From Amoebophrya sp. A120 (taxonomy: Eukaryota; Sar; Dinophyceae; Syndiniales; Amoebophryaceae): a stretch of 64,000 nucleotides of DNA. Numbering within the stretch: the stretch's first letter is position 1; the number at the start of each line of letters is the position of its first letter. Shown in pieces: positions 1-11,800 of the stretch. The notes below the pieces were generated by a model. It did no database searches, was not told where the DNA came from, and worked only from the letters and a program-made list of their open reading frames with translations. Position numbers and translations under genes: made by a program. The stretch is taken from assembly GCA_905178155.1 (NCBI GenBank), contig CAJINV010000001.1, positions 6,357,860 through 6,421,859 on the forward strand, read 5' to 3'.

Positions 1-2
1 GG

Positions 3-122
3 ACAGTCGCATTTTTCTGGATCTTTGTAGCAGACTGCCTTACCATGCCCAGCGTTCTTGTGAATGAGCGCATTACAGATTCTCGAAAGGGTAAAGGTGC
101 GTACTACGGGGCCCAGGTCTAG
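3..122 (+). CDS. Possible C-terminal end of an upstream membrane protein
   Basis: Frame 3 is open from the left edge to a TAG at 120-122, giving 39 codons. The translation starts with a hydrophobic, aromatic stretch (VAFFWIFVADCL) and continues into a charged tail ending GKGAYYGAQV. That looks like the last transmembrane helix and cytosolic tail of a polytopic protein. An open run of this length is not rare by chance, and there is no homology I can name. A splice acceptor at about 31 (TTTGTAG) could instead start the exon. Confidence 0.3.
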   Translation, partial: TVAFFWIFVADCLTMPSVLVNERITDSRKGKGAYYGAQV

Positions 123-245
123 TAGAAGCAAGACCAGTAAGTAGCTTTCGACTTTTGCGGGTCTTGTTTCAAAGCCATTCGTAAAGCCTAGCGACAAAGG
201 TGACAGCTTCTAAGAGAGCATTCGACCCCCCTAGGGCTCAAATCA

Positions 246-432
246 AAAGAAAGAAGTCGCAGAGAAAAAAAAAAAAAGAAAGTGCGAGAGAAGCGACAGA
301 TAAAGAGGGCAGGTCGCACACAAAAAGAAAGAAAGTTTGAAGTGCCCCAAGATACAGAGCGCAAAAAAAAAAAAAGAAAGAGCCAGCGCGACAAAAGAGA
401 AAAAAAAAGAGGACGAAGTAAGAGGCTCACAT
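246..432 (+). repeat. Polypurine A/G tract
   Basis: About 190 nt of strongly purine-biased sequence, with runs of 9-13 A separated by GAAAG and GAGAG blocks. The complementary strand gives spurious Phe/Leu/Ser-rich ORFs here, which are not genes. It follows the possible gene end at 122. Confidence 0.75.
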
Positions 433-1958
433 CGAAAAGAAAGTAAGAACGTCCCACCTAAGGTTGACCGCAGCAAAGTGTGTATAACTCCGTGTTGATC
501 ACTAAGCTCGGTGGCGCTTTTCGTTCTGGCCGGCTTTGCTGCTCTTGCAAAGAAGCTAGCTACCGGGCTTCGCTTGGGGTCTGTTTTTCCTGTTCGACTG
601 ACACATCACCCAGAGGCGGTGGGTGTAGTGTCAGGTTTGTCGGGTGGCTGAGGATCTGACCCAGCGCTTAGGATTGGATCTTCTGGACATTGGGTGTGGA
701 GGTGGTAGCACACAATGGACCCCAATTGAACTTCCCTTCACTGCTAAAATGGGCGGTGTTGCGTCGTTCAAGATGCCTGGCTCTCAATGCAATCCAGTGC
801 AGACAATTTACCTTCAGGAAACTTAGACAGTTCGTTAGCAGTTCCTGGCTCGCCTTGGCAGCTACTACAGTGCCGAAGAAGCTTGCTCCACATTGTTTTT
901 TCCGGTCGTGAACTCAGCTCTACTAGACACTCCACCAATGATGAAGGTTGTGCGAATCGATTGCAAATGATGTGAAGAAATGAAAAACACTGCTGGCATG
1001 CCTCGTGCCCCTGGCGCTCGGTGTTACCGCGCAACTTGCTTGTTTGTTCGCGCGGACCCCAACATTCGTTTTTGTCATGGTGGCAAGAACTCGTGATAAG
1101 AACAGATACAGATCATTATCGTTGCTCAAATTCAACGCCACAGGTTTACCCGGAAGCCGAGAAGATGGGGAAGAAGGGAAGGATGAGGATGGTGGGGAAA
1201 GAGAAGATTATCGAGACGCAAACAGAGGGGAGCTGTAGCTGAGCAGGCTCTTTCCAAAAATCTCATGTCGATCGTCATGTTGTAGCTCTGGATAACGATA
1301 ATTATTTCTGAAAATCGAAATCCGCATGCACCGGTGACCACTCTGCATTTCCGCTGCAACTTCTGCTGCGTGCGACTGCGGTCACCTCGCCCGCCTACAA
1401 TGACGTCGGCGAATATTGAACATCAACATCATGAGATTCAAATTCATGGTGTGCGATATCTGTGGTCGCTGAAGATTGTCCTTCCATGATGTCGACTGCC
1501 AAAAATTCTGTTCCTCGAGATCCACCAACGTCGGTCACACCTCTGAGAGAGCTGCAAAAAAAATATCAACGATCATACATTTTCATATTTTCTGCCGCAA
1601 ATGGAACGTGCAAGTGGATGTTTGGAACAAATCGCAACGAAATAATCGCTCGCCAGAAAATTCCCCCAACTTTCGACACCTCGACGTGCTCCACTTACTT
1701 TTCCGATTTATTCAGGAACAGCTGTTCTACGACTGCTGCACTTACTAGCAAACTGCTTTACAACATCAAAGCGCAATAGAAATAACTGTTTTAGTTACGT
1801 TTACAACGATAGATCAATCCAAAGCATAACTGCTTTACGCTAAGTAAAGTACAACGATATCATTTCTGGCTTTACCTATAAAGGGTAAGGTGAAGGATAA
1901 AATAAAACAAACTATTTAACACGACTCTCACTTATTGATCCACAACAAACGACAAAAA
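433..1958. other. Spacer upstream of the HMG-box gene
   Basis: No confident gene. All ORFs are under 110 codons and overlap in several frames. One short plus-strand frame at 644-826 carries a methyltransferase-like glycine motif and is listed separately. The last 150 nt are AT-rich and precede the HMG-box gene, so promoter or 5' UTR sequence probably lies there, but I recognise no motif. Confidence 0.5.
644..826 (+). other. Candidate exon or gene relic with a methyltransferase motif I-like sequence
   Basis: A 60-codon open frame without an ATG start contains LDLLDIGCGGGS, which resembles the SAM-binding glycine loop (motif I) of class I methyltransferases. The sequence before it also has the spacing of the preceding helix. 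No downstream motif II-IV is visible, and the frame closes at TAG. It could be one exon of a spliced gene, a decayed fragment, or chance. I cannot join it to any neighbouring exon with confidence. Confidence 0.2.
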
Positions 1959-4280
1959 ATGGCGGCCGACGCACCCGCAAAGGATGCTAAGGTGTCCCTG
2001 AAGAAGAATGTCAGCCAGGAATCGTACGGAGGACCCGCACGGGCAAAGTCGGCATATATGTACTTGTTGTTGTTTATGTTTTCATTTCCCATTCAAGCAC
2101 GACTTTCAGTAACAAAACGTCCTCTCTTCGTGTACGTGTTCGTCTTGTTTGCCCTTTGTATTAGGTAAAAGTAAAACCAACTCGAACGCTAAATAAAAAA
2201 CGCCCAGGCTCTTCTGCGACGTGCATCGTCCGGAGGTGATTAAGAAAGGGAAGGCCGAGTCTGCGGAATTCAAGCTGGTGGACTCAGCGAAAAAGCTCGG
2301 CGAGCTGTGGAAGGCGGCTTCTGCGGAAGACAAAGCCAAATTTGAAGCCGGTGCCGCGGAACAAAAGAAGTCGTACGACGCGAAAATGGAGGAGTGGCTC
2401 AAGACGAAGGAATACAAGGAATTCCAGAAGGTATCTTCTACCGTACTATGTAGTCTCATGTACTATCTAGTAGTTGTAGTGCATCAGCGTCGAGTTATCA
2501 TTCTGGTGGTATGGTCGTGCACATGGAGGACTTGTTCTTCATTTTCATCGCGTGCGTGTCGTTCTCTTTTCCCTCGGATGTAACGCTGACAATCAACGCT
2601 TTTGTTGTGGATGATGTGGGTCAACTTCAATTTCAGTCACGATCTAATTAGACGTCGGAATTAACAAACTACAAGTACAAGCCCACTGATCTTCACGCCG
2701 CGATGGGCAAGAAGCACTAACAACCTCAAACGTCTTATAAATATCTCCCCAAAACCTCCTCCAGGCCGACGGCGCCCACAAGAAGAAGAAGAAGGGTGCG
2801 GCTGCTAAGAAGGAAGCTCAGGAGGGTGGTATGCCGAAAGCCCCGGCTTCCAGCTACATGCAGTTTTCTGGGTCCATCATACGAGAGGTCATGGAAGAAA
2901 TGACCAAAAACGGGCAAGCCGCAAATGACATGAAAGCCCGGGCGGGGATTATCAAAACGAGGTGGGATGCCTTAGGAGCGGCCGAAAAGGAGGCGCTGGA
3001 GAAGAAATACGTGGCGCAAAAGGAACAGTACGCGAAGGATTTGGCGGCATGGAATGAGACCGAGGCGGGAAAGAAGTACTTACTACTTTAATCTTGGTTG
3101 TGCGATTTCATCTCGCTCTATTATACGGTTCTTTTATTTGTGCTTGTAAGTGGTGGGCGTTGATTTCCTCGCCACAAATATGCTCTACAACTAGATTTAT
3201 TCTCGATTGATGTAATAAAGAAGTAGCCCCCTGAATCATCATGATCTCGATCAATTTTTATTTTCCCAGGTACGCCGCGGCTCAGCTGGAGCTCGACCCG
3301 AAGAAGGCTCTGAAGGCGAGTGGGCAGCCGACCAAACCCGGAAGTCCCTACATGCTGTACTCGGCTGAGGTTACGGCGGCTGTGATCGAAGAGCTGAAGG
3401 GACAGGGAAAGCCGGCCGATCTGAAAACAAGATCAGCAATCATCAAATGTACTTTACTTTCCACGTCCTCTTTCATCTCTTACTCTTTGCAGGAGCAGCT
3501 TCTTTCGGTTTTACTTTTGTTTGCATTTGTTCCCTTTCCAGTTGCATTCACATCATTGACATGGTCGTCGTGTTGATATGATCTGAGAAGGAAAATGATG
3601 CTCGAAATCACAATCAGCCCGGTTCGACGCCCTCTCTGCCGAGGACAAGCAGAAGTACGAGGCGAAGCACAAGGAGCTGTCGGCCAAATATGAAGCGGAC
3701 ATGAAGGAGTTTAAGAAAACGCCCGAGTACAAGAAGTTCAACGCGCTTATCCAGAAGGACAAAAAAAAGCGAGCATCCAGCGGCAAGCCGAAGGCGGAGA
3801 AGGGGACGAAGAAGCGCAAAGTGGAAGGGGGTACTTATTTGGAACTTCTTTCTTGTTTTTTGATGGTCATCTGGATCTGGTGGATTTGCATTTCGTTCGT
3901 TATTTTTGATTCGTTGCCTTTGCCGCGCGAATTGTTTAGCTCTGCTACAGATCATGAGAGCCGTCTTTTAGAAGACTTTTTCAGGATCATAGCGAAGTAG
4001 ATCTAGATTTGTGGATCAAGAGGATTTTTTAGGGCCTTGAACCTTTGACGCCTTGCCCAGGCACGAACAGAAAGAAAGAAAGAAAGATCTAGATTTTGAT
4101 TTCGATACTTTGTCTTTGAAATATTAAAACACATGCATCTATCAAAATCAATTAGGTGAGCCGCAGCCGGAGGAGAGTCCAGCTGACGAAGATGCGGAGG
4201 AGGTTTCGGAGGAGGCCGAAGCCGAAGTCGACGACGAGGAGGAGTCCCCGGAAGAGGAGGAAGAGGCCGCCGAAGAGTAA
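1959..4280 (+). CDS. Multi-HMG-box chromatin protein, six exons
   Basis: Exons at 1959-2059, 2208-2430, 2765-3075, 3270-3448, 3618-3830 and 4156-4280 join in phase to 383 aa. Three HMG-like boxes are visible, at about residues 26-105 (KSAYMLFCDVHRPEV), 131-205 (SSYMQFSGSIIREV, then IIKTRWDALGAAEKEA) and 233-310 (GSPYMLYSAEVTAAV, then IIKSRFDALSAEDKQK). A Lys-rich linker and a long Glu/Asp tail follow the usual HMGB plan. Such proteins bind and bend DNA non-specifically in the nucleus. Dinoflagellates are poor in nucleosomal histones and use several basic or HMG-type chromatin proteins. The start is the first ATG after an A-rich context (GACAAAAAATGG). All five donors depart from GTAAGT: four are GTACTT and one is GTATCT. 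Box boundaries are approximate and box 3 is the most diverged. Confidence 0.9.
4069..4087 (+). repeat. (AGAA)n microsatellite inside intron 5 of the HMG-box gene
   Basis: Four to five tandem AGAA units lie within the last intron of the HMG-box gene. No coding consequence. Confidence 0.8.
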
Positions 4281-4311
4281 ATGTAAATCTGGTGAAGTAC
4301 TAGCAGTATTC

Positions 4312-4397
4312 GGAATTGTCGTGCAGCCAGCCGAATTCTTGTAACTTTATTTGATGCAGCAGCAAATGATGGATATGGAATGTCGTGCAGCCAGCCG
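4312..4397 (+). repeat. Pair of 20-nt direct repeats downstream of the HMG-box stop
   Basis: The sequence GGAAT(T)GTCGTGCAGCCAG followed by CCG occurs at 4312-4333 and again at 4377-4397, with one base missing in the second copy. The copies lie about 65 nt apart in the 3' region of the HMG-box gene. The role is unknown. It may be a local duplication or a transcript-end element. Confidence 0.7.
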
Positions 4398-4607
4398 CAG
4401 CTACATCAGGAAGCGCCGAGGAGGACCAAAATCTTCACCCTTTAGAAATTTGCCCCTTGATTGAAGTCGGAAGGATCCAAGACGGCTGTAGCTCGGGCCG
4501 TGGCGCGCGAGGATTTCATTGCTTATTATTCGACAATGCTAATGAGTCAAACTACACTTTTTGAATCAAGTCCGGTTCTTGAATGACGATGATGTAATTT
4601 CTTGAAA

Positions 4608-5790
4608 CTATGCAAGAGGTGACTCTTCGTTTGTAAAGTCTTTTAGCAGAGAATACAGCAAGCTCCACAAGTTGTAAGAGGGTGCAACAGCGCCGGACGA
4701 CACCAAATCATGCGTTGTGATGGTTATCGAAGTTGAGGTTGACGACAGAATTGATGCTGAGCAACAAATGATTGAAGATATCGCACACACGCAGGAGGCG
4801 AATGTCGTGAAGTTCGCCTTTCCTTGAAAGCAGAACTAATCACGTTGTTGTAGCCGTGTTGCGACTTTTCCAATTTATGAAACCTTCAACATCAACTAAA
4901 GTGTGTATCCATTACTTGACGCCAATTCGCCCATTCACATGATTTCGATTCACAAATGGCCCAGCTGCGCTGGTACTCACCTGTCCTCCTGTAAGTGGAT
5001 GGCAGTCGTGTCGCCCCGGAGTGAAAAACGACCGCATGTGTTCTGCAAGCAGAGACAGAGATATTCTTAAGGAACACGACCCTTCTAATCCGATAAGCAT
5101 AAGCTGGGGCTGCATCTCCTTCATTAGTCAGGCTTATCTGGGCAGCGTTTGTTAGTACCAAAGGAAAAGGAAGCTGATCTTAGTTTGTTATAGAGGACGT
5201 AGGAAAACCAAGACGGTTTTTCAAGATCAAAAAATGGCGTTACTCGTACTTTATTATTTCACTTTTGCTTTCTTTTCCTTTTTTTCTAATATTTCAGCTT
5301 TTTGCATATGCATCCATTCGTTCAGTCGCTCGGCTACAGAGCATGGCCGTCGATAGCGAGATCATACCGTTTTGATCCTAAAGATATGAAAGAAGGTAGC
5401 CCTAGTCTAATCGGGATGTTGCCTGGCAGCGATAACATTAGAAACAGCGCCTTGAGGGCGACCAAAAAGGGACATGAATTTGAGTAAGATCAAGCTGGTG
5501 CGAGTTTGAATTTGATGTTGATCATCATGAACATTTTTCACATTTTTAGTTACCACCAGGCATTTTTTCTTTGAAGCGACGTTTCTTTGTTTTTCCTTGC
5601 ATCTCGTCCCTCACTATATCTATAGAATGCTCATCGTTCCGTGAAAGAATCATGAAGACTGCGTTGATAAAGTGATGAAAGTCGAACAACTCATAGTTCC
5701 AAGAACGAATACAGTAAGAGGTGGACGAGGTGGTGGGGCATTCGTCGAGCGCCTTGTGGTACAGAGGTGCTACGTACGCCAAAGAATATG
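4608..5790 (-). CDS. Candidate minus-strand spliced gene between the HMG-box gene and the giant ORF
   Basis: Not recognised. Reading the minus strand, a C-terminal exon (4777 down to 4608, stop TAG) follows the acceptor TTGCTCAG. It joins in phase to an exon covering about 5176 down to 4981, which ends at a perfect GTGAGT donor. That exon includes RTHAVVFHSGATRLPSTY. Further upstream exons are likely at about 5429-5368 and 5790-5546; the latter encodes RSWNYELFDFHHFINAV. The joins between these upstream exons are not phase-proven, and no ATG could be assigned. The arrangement would be tail-to-tail with the HMG-box gene, with the 5' end about 70 nt from the giant plus-strand gene. A competing plus-strand reading exists (see rejected items). 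Confidence 0.35.
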
Positions 5791-5862
5791 CAAATGGCGT
5801 GGGTATTAGTAGGCTAAACTGAATTCAATTTCCTCTCCTGCGGCCGGTGATGTGATCGTAAG

Positions 5863-8800
5863 ATGTCGATGCGCGTAATCAGGATGAAAGCGAGTCCAGA
5901 AGTAACCGCTAACCCCCGACCGCGCCGGTGCTGGAGGGAGTTGTTTACGCTAAGCGGCACCAGCCTGGCATCTTCACCGACAGCAGCACCAGAACCAAGT
6001 AGCATCTCGCATAAGCGCCGACACAAGCTTCGTTTTTGGATGTTCGCTGATGCTGTTACAGCCAGGAAATCGAAATGCGCCGGGCGGCGCTTGTTGCGCT
6101 GCGCACATAGGGGAGTGCTGATTTTCTGTGCGCAGCTTTGCCTGGTTTTACTTGGAGTGTCTTGGGCGACGCTGGTCGCCGCAGCTTCATCAGTCTCGGC
6201 TTCATCGAGTTCAGTTGGCGGTGGAGCTTTTTCCACTGAGGAACGTTCTGAACAAGATCATCATATAGCCAAGCCAAGCCATGACCATCAACAGGACGAA
6301 GGTCTTCAAGGTACTCAAATAAAAATGCACATGAAGTCGTCTAGAAATAAGTGGTGGAGTTCCGGCAGCGCGGCCCCTAGTAACAAGTCGAAGTCTACAT
6401 CATCAGCAGAGTATGGGTGGTGCGGACGAACTGAGCGACATGCACATGGGCGAGCATATGGCTTTGATGCCGAGCGGGACCCCAGCAGAAAAGACAGCGC
6501 GCAAAATAAGCATTGTGCCGGCCGTGGTGGAGCTAGCGGGGGACCACGATGGTCTCGGGGGGGTCGACGGGGAGGCGGAAAGCCGAAGTCAGGGACCACT
6601 TCTGAGCAGCACTATTGTCGCGCCGCGGAATCATGGCAGGAGCATGAGCAGACATATGAGGACTCACCGCAGGGAGAAGGCTGCTTTGTTCCATATGTAA
6701 CAAACATGTTCTTTGACTTTGGCCAATGCTGTGTTGCTCCTCCGCTTCAGTTCGGCCCAGTCTGTGGCCTGCAGTGGCTGCCGTCCGCAGAAGTAGCATT
6801 TTTGGGTGCAGCTGCAGCTGCAGGGACGTCAGAAGGTGGAACGGGACCATGTTATCAAGGAAAAATGGTAGGCGACGATATAATGTGTGGATCGCACTCG
6901 CAACAAGCGCAAGCCCAAGGGCGTGATGGCGATGCTTGCCATGTAGAGGGACATCCGGTTGAACAAAAGCAGCCCCGCCAGACCCCACTTCTTACGCCAA
7001 TGGCAATGCAAGGGGAAGCGACGTATCATTGTCCGTATTATAATTTTCCGGTTCCCTGGGGCAACCCTTCGGCATTGGCGCAAATAGAGGCCTACTCGTC
7101 CACCTATCACGGTTCAGCTCCAGCCGCAGCGAGTGCCTATTCGGTCGGCAATGGTGATCAAAACCTTTTTCCGTCTTGCGCAAATAATGTGCAGCCGCTG
7201 TCTTTTGATGCTGCTCCCACGACGAACAACTCGGAGCCGGAGGAATCTCTGGAAGGGCCAATTTTTAGTGCGGTCGCAAATATGCCGATTTTTCGTGTTG
7301 GTGAAGCAGACCATGACCAGAAAGCGAGGGATCATAGAAGCGCGCGCGCGGACTCTAGTACCAGTAAAACGGCGAACCTGCTTTCTCGTTCTACTGGCCG
7401 AGCTCCACCTCTGGCGGATTTGAATCTTCTTGAGCATTGCAGTGACCCTGGCGTGCAACTTGATTTCATACATGCGGACGGCGATAGTCTGATGCTCGAT
7501 GACAATTATGACGAGCACGATCGCATCAACCGGGGCGAGCTGGAGTCATCCGTCGTAAGGTTGCCTTTCTGGTGGGGCCGTCGGGTACAGGATGTCACCG
7601 CGGTTGAGCAGGCCGACAGTGCTCCTGCAGAAGGATCCTTTGTGGCGTCTGAGAGTACTACCAACGGGAACTGCGGAAAACAAGAGGAACTGCCGCTGCT
7701 GGGACAGCGCTTGTGTTTTGCGTCTCAGAAGATGACGAGAGAGAATTGGCTCCTGTTTGCACTCTATCTAGACCTAGACGATGTTGCTCCTGAAAAACAG
7801 AAAAGAGATGCTGATTTTTCTGGTGCGGGTGAGCAGGCGGGCGGGTCCTTGTCCCCAGATGTACCACCCCAAGGCACCGGAATTCTTTCCGTCTTTGATC
7901 CAGGCACCCAACATCTGGCTCCGCTAACCCTCGACTTGAGAACGCCGGACCAAGTGTTGTGTTTTGATCAAGTGCGTCGTGCGCCGTGTCCACCGGCGGA
8001 GCGAGCAGTCCCTAATTCGTCCGAAAGCGGAGGTAGTAATCAACCTTCCCCTGCTGTCGCCGGTTCTGCCAACCCAAAAATCGCAGAAGTTGCTGCAACA
8101 GCGCCGCTTCGCTCCGCTTCAACATCGACGTCGTCAGGCAGTGCGGGTGTGGCGAGCAACACTTGGGAACAGGATGCGGCCCAGGCAACAGGGGCACACA
8201 GTGATAATCCTCCTGGTGTTGATGTTGTGCCTTCCCCCGTGCAGACGGAGGACACAAGCAAGAAGCCTTCGCGTGCGCATAAAATTCTCGCCAGTAGTGA
8301 AGTCGCATCAAACCCGGACGATGATTTTGAGCCGCCCTCTGCTTCCGAGAAGATCGACACAATGCAGGCCTTTTACAAAATGACAACAACTGACGAAGTA
8401 GAAGACCTCGTAATTGCCAGCACCGGCTGCCCTTCAGCATCTCTCGACGGTGTCGAGAACAGCGGTTGTGCAAGCGGTTCTTGTGGATCGGACGGGGCAG
8501 CGCCTGAGGACGGTGTTGAGCAGGACGCAGCAGTGCCAGATGGTGCCGATCAAACCGGTGCGCGTGCACCAGTTGACGAACATCATAGCCCGTTTCTCAG
8601 AAGTGCGAATGAAGGGCACAGGACGTCTGCTGAAATAGTGCATCAGCATCATCGGGGTGATGAAGTCAATGCCACTGATCCTGATCCTCGGAGTGATCCT
8701 AACAGTGATGGTCGGACCTTCGGAAACTATCATCCTGATTCCCCAACTGATGTTTTGACATCATCAGGAGCCGCCTGGGAACCACGAATAGTCGGAGCCG

Positions 8801-11800
8801 TGCGAGTTGACACCACCGGGATGTTGGTAGAGGCGAGCACGGTGGTTGCCCCAGATCTTGGCGCTCATTGGAACGGAACAGAATGTCATCAATCGGATGC
8901 TGCGTTGGCTGTTGTACATGTTTCAGCACGCCCAGAGCAGCAACACGAGACTTCTAGGAAATGTGCTGCAGAGCAGGAGGAGTTGCAGCTCCCATTGCTG
9001 CAGACGAATGCAAACAAGATGCGAGATCCTCGCCGAGAAGTTCGATCGGGGAACTTTTTTCAAAAGAAACCTCGCGCGGTGACAACGGTTGATGCCAAGG
9101 CAGCTGCATTCAATCCTTGGAAGGGTGGCGTGGCTCCACCTGCTTTTCGGGGGTCCTCATCAAGACAGGTAGTTGATGATTTGCAGTCCGACACCAGAAA
9201 ACCATTCGCGCCAGAACATCTGCAGAACACTCCCTCCACGAACTACAGCTTGCACCCCTCGACCTTCAGCTCCGCAGCTGCTTCCACAGTAGATTCGTCT
9301 GAGTTGTCGCCCATAGAAGCCGTCGGGAGCAGCCTCGCCGACCTTCATCTGGATAACTTCGCTCTTCCAGAAGCGGCCCTTACTAGACAAGAATGTTCCG
9401 GACCAGATGGCGAAAAAAACGCTGATAATGGTGTTTCTGAGGGCCCTAATTTCGAGTCCGCTGCAGAGCCATTGAAGCCAGAGTCACAGCTTTCGCTTAC
9501 CACGAAAGGATGTGAAGATAGGTATGGCGTCGATGGTCGTCGACGTGTAGATGAAGGCGTCGCCGGCGGAGAGGAGCTTCCAGTTGGATGCGAATCGCTG
9601 ACGAATACAGAGACCTCCAGTAGTGGACGCGCTTCTAGTCACAATCATTCGGAGGTTGCAGGACTGCAGCAAGTTCGGCCGTTGAAGTCAGCGCTACGGG
9701 GAAAGTCGGGTCGTCAAGTCGAAGTGCCCAGCCGCGCGGATGGTCACGATGTTGATGATCCAGCAAAGTTTAATTCCCGACTGAACAAAATGAAAAAGGC
9801 TCTGTTAATGTCCATCATCCGTCCGTGCTTGCAGCGTTTTCGAGGACTAAATAGGATTCGGCGCTGTTGTGTACGACGCAGAAGGCAGTTTGAAACGATC
9901 GCGCAAGCGCTCTTCGATGAAACGCGCGGCATCACGCGTCCGGGGGACGCGCGTATTGTGTCGCATCCATCTCGTAGTTCTCAGCAAAGTGGCTTGCCGT
10001 CGGTTGCTTCTTCGAAGCAGAAAAAATCAGCGGGAGGAACAGCTGCACCAGTTCATCCGCGTCGAAGTAAATCCTCGTCGGCCGTTTCTGAACACATTAA
10101 GTTCACGACAGCGTGCACCGGCGCCACCACATCGGCTGGGCGGGTGAGGTTTGCGCGCAGGACTCCGGAAGAAGCAGTTGTGGCGCGAACCGTGCGGAAT
10201 TTCAAAAAGCAACACAATATCATCTCATCCGCATTTTACCGTAGGGAAGGGAAAAACAAAAGCCGCGCCAGAAGAGAAGAGCAGCGTGGCGATTGTTTTG
10301 ATTCCGATTTTTCTACGTCCAACTCAGAAGCCGCAGGCTCGGATGAAGGTGACGCGGACGGTGCACCAGATGCTGAAGCGTTTTCAAACGCCTCAATAGG
10401 TCGTAGTTCACGAGGACAGGACCGCGACTTTGAAAGCCCATTGCTGGCCCTGGAGCTTAGCCGCATTGCTAATGAACATCAAAAGCAGACAGAATTGGAT
10501 CAGCAGCGGCGCGCGCGGCGACGGCAGCAGCAGCTTGAGCTTGAAAGGCGGGAGGAGGCGATACGTGAGCAAAGGCGCGCCCTGGAGCAGGAGCAAAAAG
10601 ATGAGGAAGGTGGAAATAAAGCAAAGGTGAATAACTCGTCGGCTTGGGCTTCTAGTACCGTCCCGAGCAGGACGAGAAGGCCAATTGTGGCTTCAACCAC
10701 CCCGTGTCCGCAACAGCAAGTGAAGCTCACGGGCAGGCGAGCTTGGCTGGCACGCTTTCTCAGACCGAGCGCTACCCCTTCCACCGCCGAGTCTGATGTG
10801 CCACGACCTGGTGAAAGAAGCGCGAGGTCGCAAGATGAAAGCCAAGAGTTGAAGTCCAAGGGCTTACTCGTTGCGAGACAATCACCAACTTCGCCGGGTG
10901 CGACGAGGCAAAACGACCCCGGGTCGGGGCCACCGTCGCCGGCTAGTGCTCCCACGAAATCGGGGGGCACCAAGAGCAGCGGCAGTCCGGCTCTTGCTAA
11001 GAAACAGGCAACCACGTCGCCTGGGAGCTGTAGTATGAGCAGCAAAGGAAAGCCAAAGGCCAATGCTGCAGGCGGAAAAACTGCCGACCAAGACCGGCGG
11101 GATCGGAAGCTGGCGCATCAAGCTTGGGAAGAGTCGCGTGGACTGACACCGTTGCAGCAAGAGGACGTGCAGGAGAGACATGCTGCATGGGTAGAGAGGA
11201 CAGCGAAGAAACACGAGACGAAACGCGAGCAAGGCCTCTTCGAGACACAAATTGAAACGTTGAAAGCGCAGGACCGGCACAAAAACGGACTTCGGGAACT
11301 TGCCGAGCATGTGCGCGAAGCCTGCGAGACTACATCAAAGAGAGGGCGGGAGGACCAGAGAGCAAACCTTGAGAAGGAGGACAAGAGTTCTGATGAAGTG
11401 GGGGACAAGTTCATGTCAATAGAGAAGGAACGCTCATCAGCGGCAGCAAGGGCAGCCGCGACGAAAAACGAAGGCAAAAAGGACCAAGCGTCCCCGTCGG
11501 GTCCTGACGCGGCAGCTACCACAGCGCCGAAAAAACAAGCGAGCGCTAAACCAAAAGCGAAGGCGCGAAGGTGGTTGCCGCTAGAGTGCGTTATGAAGGC
11601 AGAAGCCGAAGCGGCCGCAGAACCGCACCTGCTGGTTGCGGAGCAAGACGTGTTTCCTCCCGATGAGCCCAATCAGCAACTTCCTGCGAGGAAGGCGAGG
11701 CTCCACCCGAGGAGCTCGCATAATTCTCCATCCTGTTCCTGGTGGTCTTCGCGGGCGGCGACTCACTCAGCAGTGCAGCCATCAGATGAAAACGCAGATG

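Noticed and set aside
188-476. Minus-strand Phe/Leu/Ser-rich ORFs of 77-89 aa.
   Set aside because: They are the complement of a polypurine tract and show no other sign of coding.
3076-3270. Direct GTAC repeat at both ends of HMG-box intron 3, as in transposon-like introns with target-site duplications.
   Set aside because: The other introns of the gene do not show flanking duplications or inverted repeats that I could find, so one four-base match is not evidence of an insertion mechanism.
4956-5487. Plus-strand two-exon gene (ATG 4956, donor GTAAGT at 4991, acceptor TTTCAG at 5297, about 74 aa) reading through SYRFDPKDMKEGSPSLIGM.
   Set aside because: It joins in phase and looks plausible, but it overlaps the minus-strand exons 4981-5176 and about 5368-5429. 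The minus-strand chain has a better acceptor-exon-GTGAGT unit and covers more of the spacer. Only one can be right.
10500-11672. Long minus-strand ORFs (up to 187 aa) opposite the giant gene.
   Set aside because: They are antisense shadows of a GC-rich biased coding frame, Leu/Ser/Arg-rich and without independent support.
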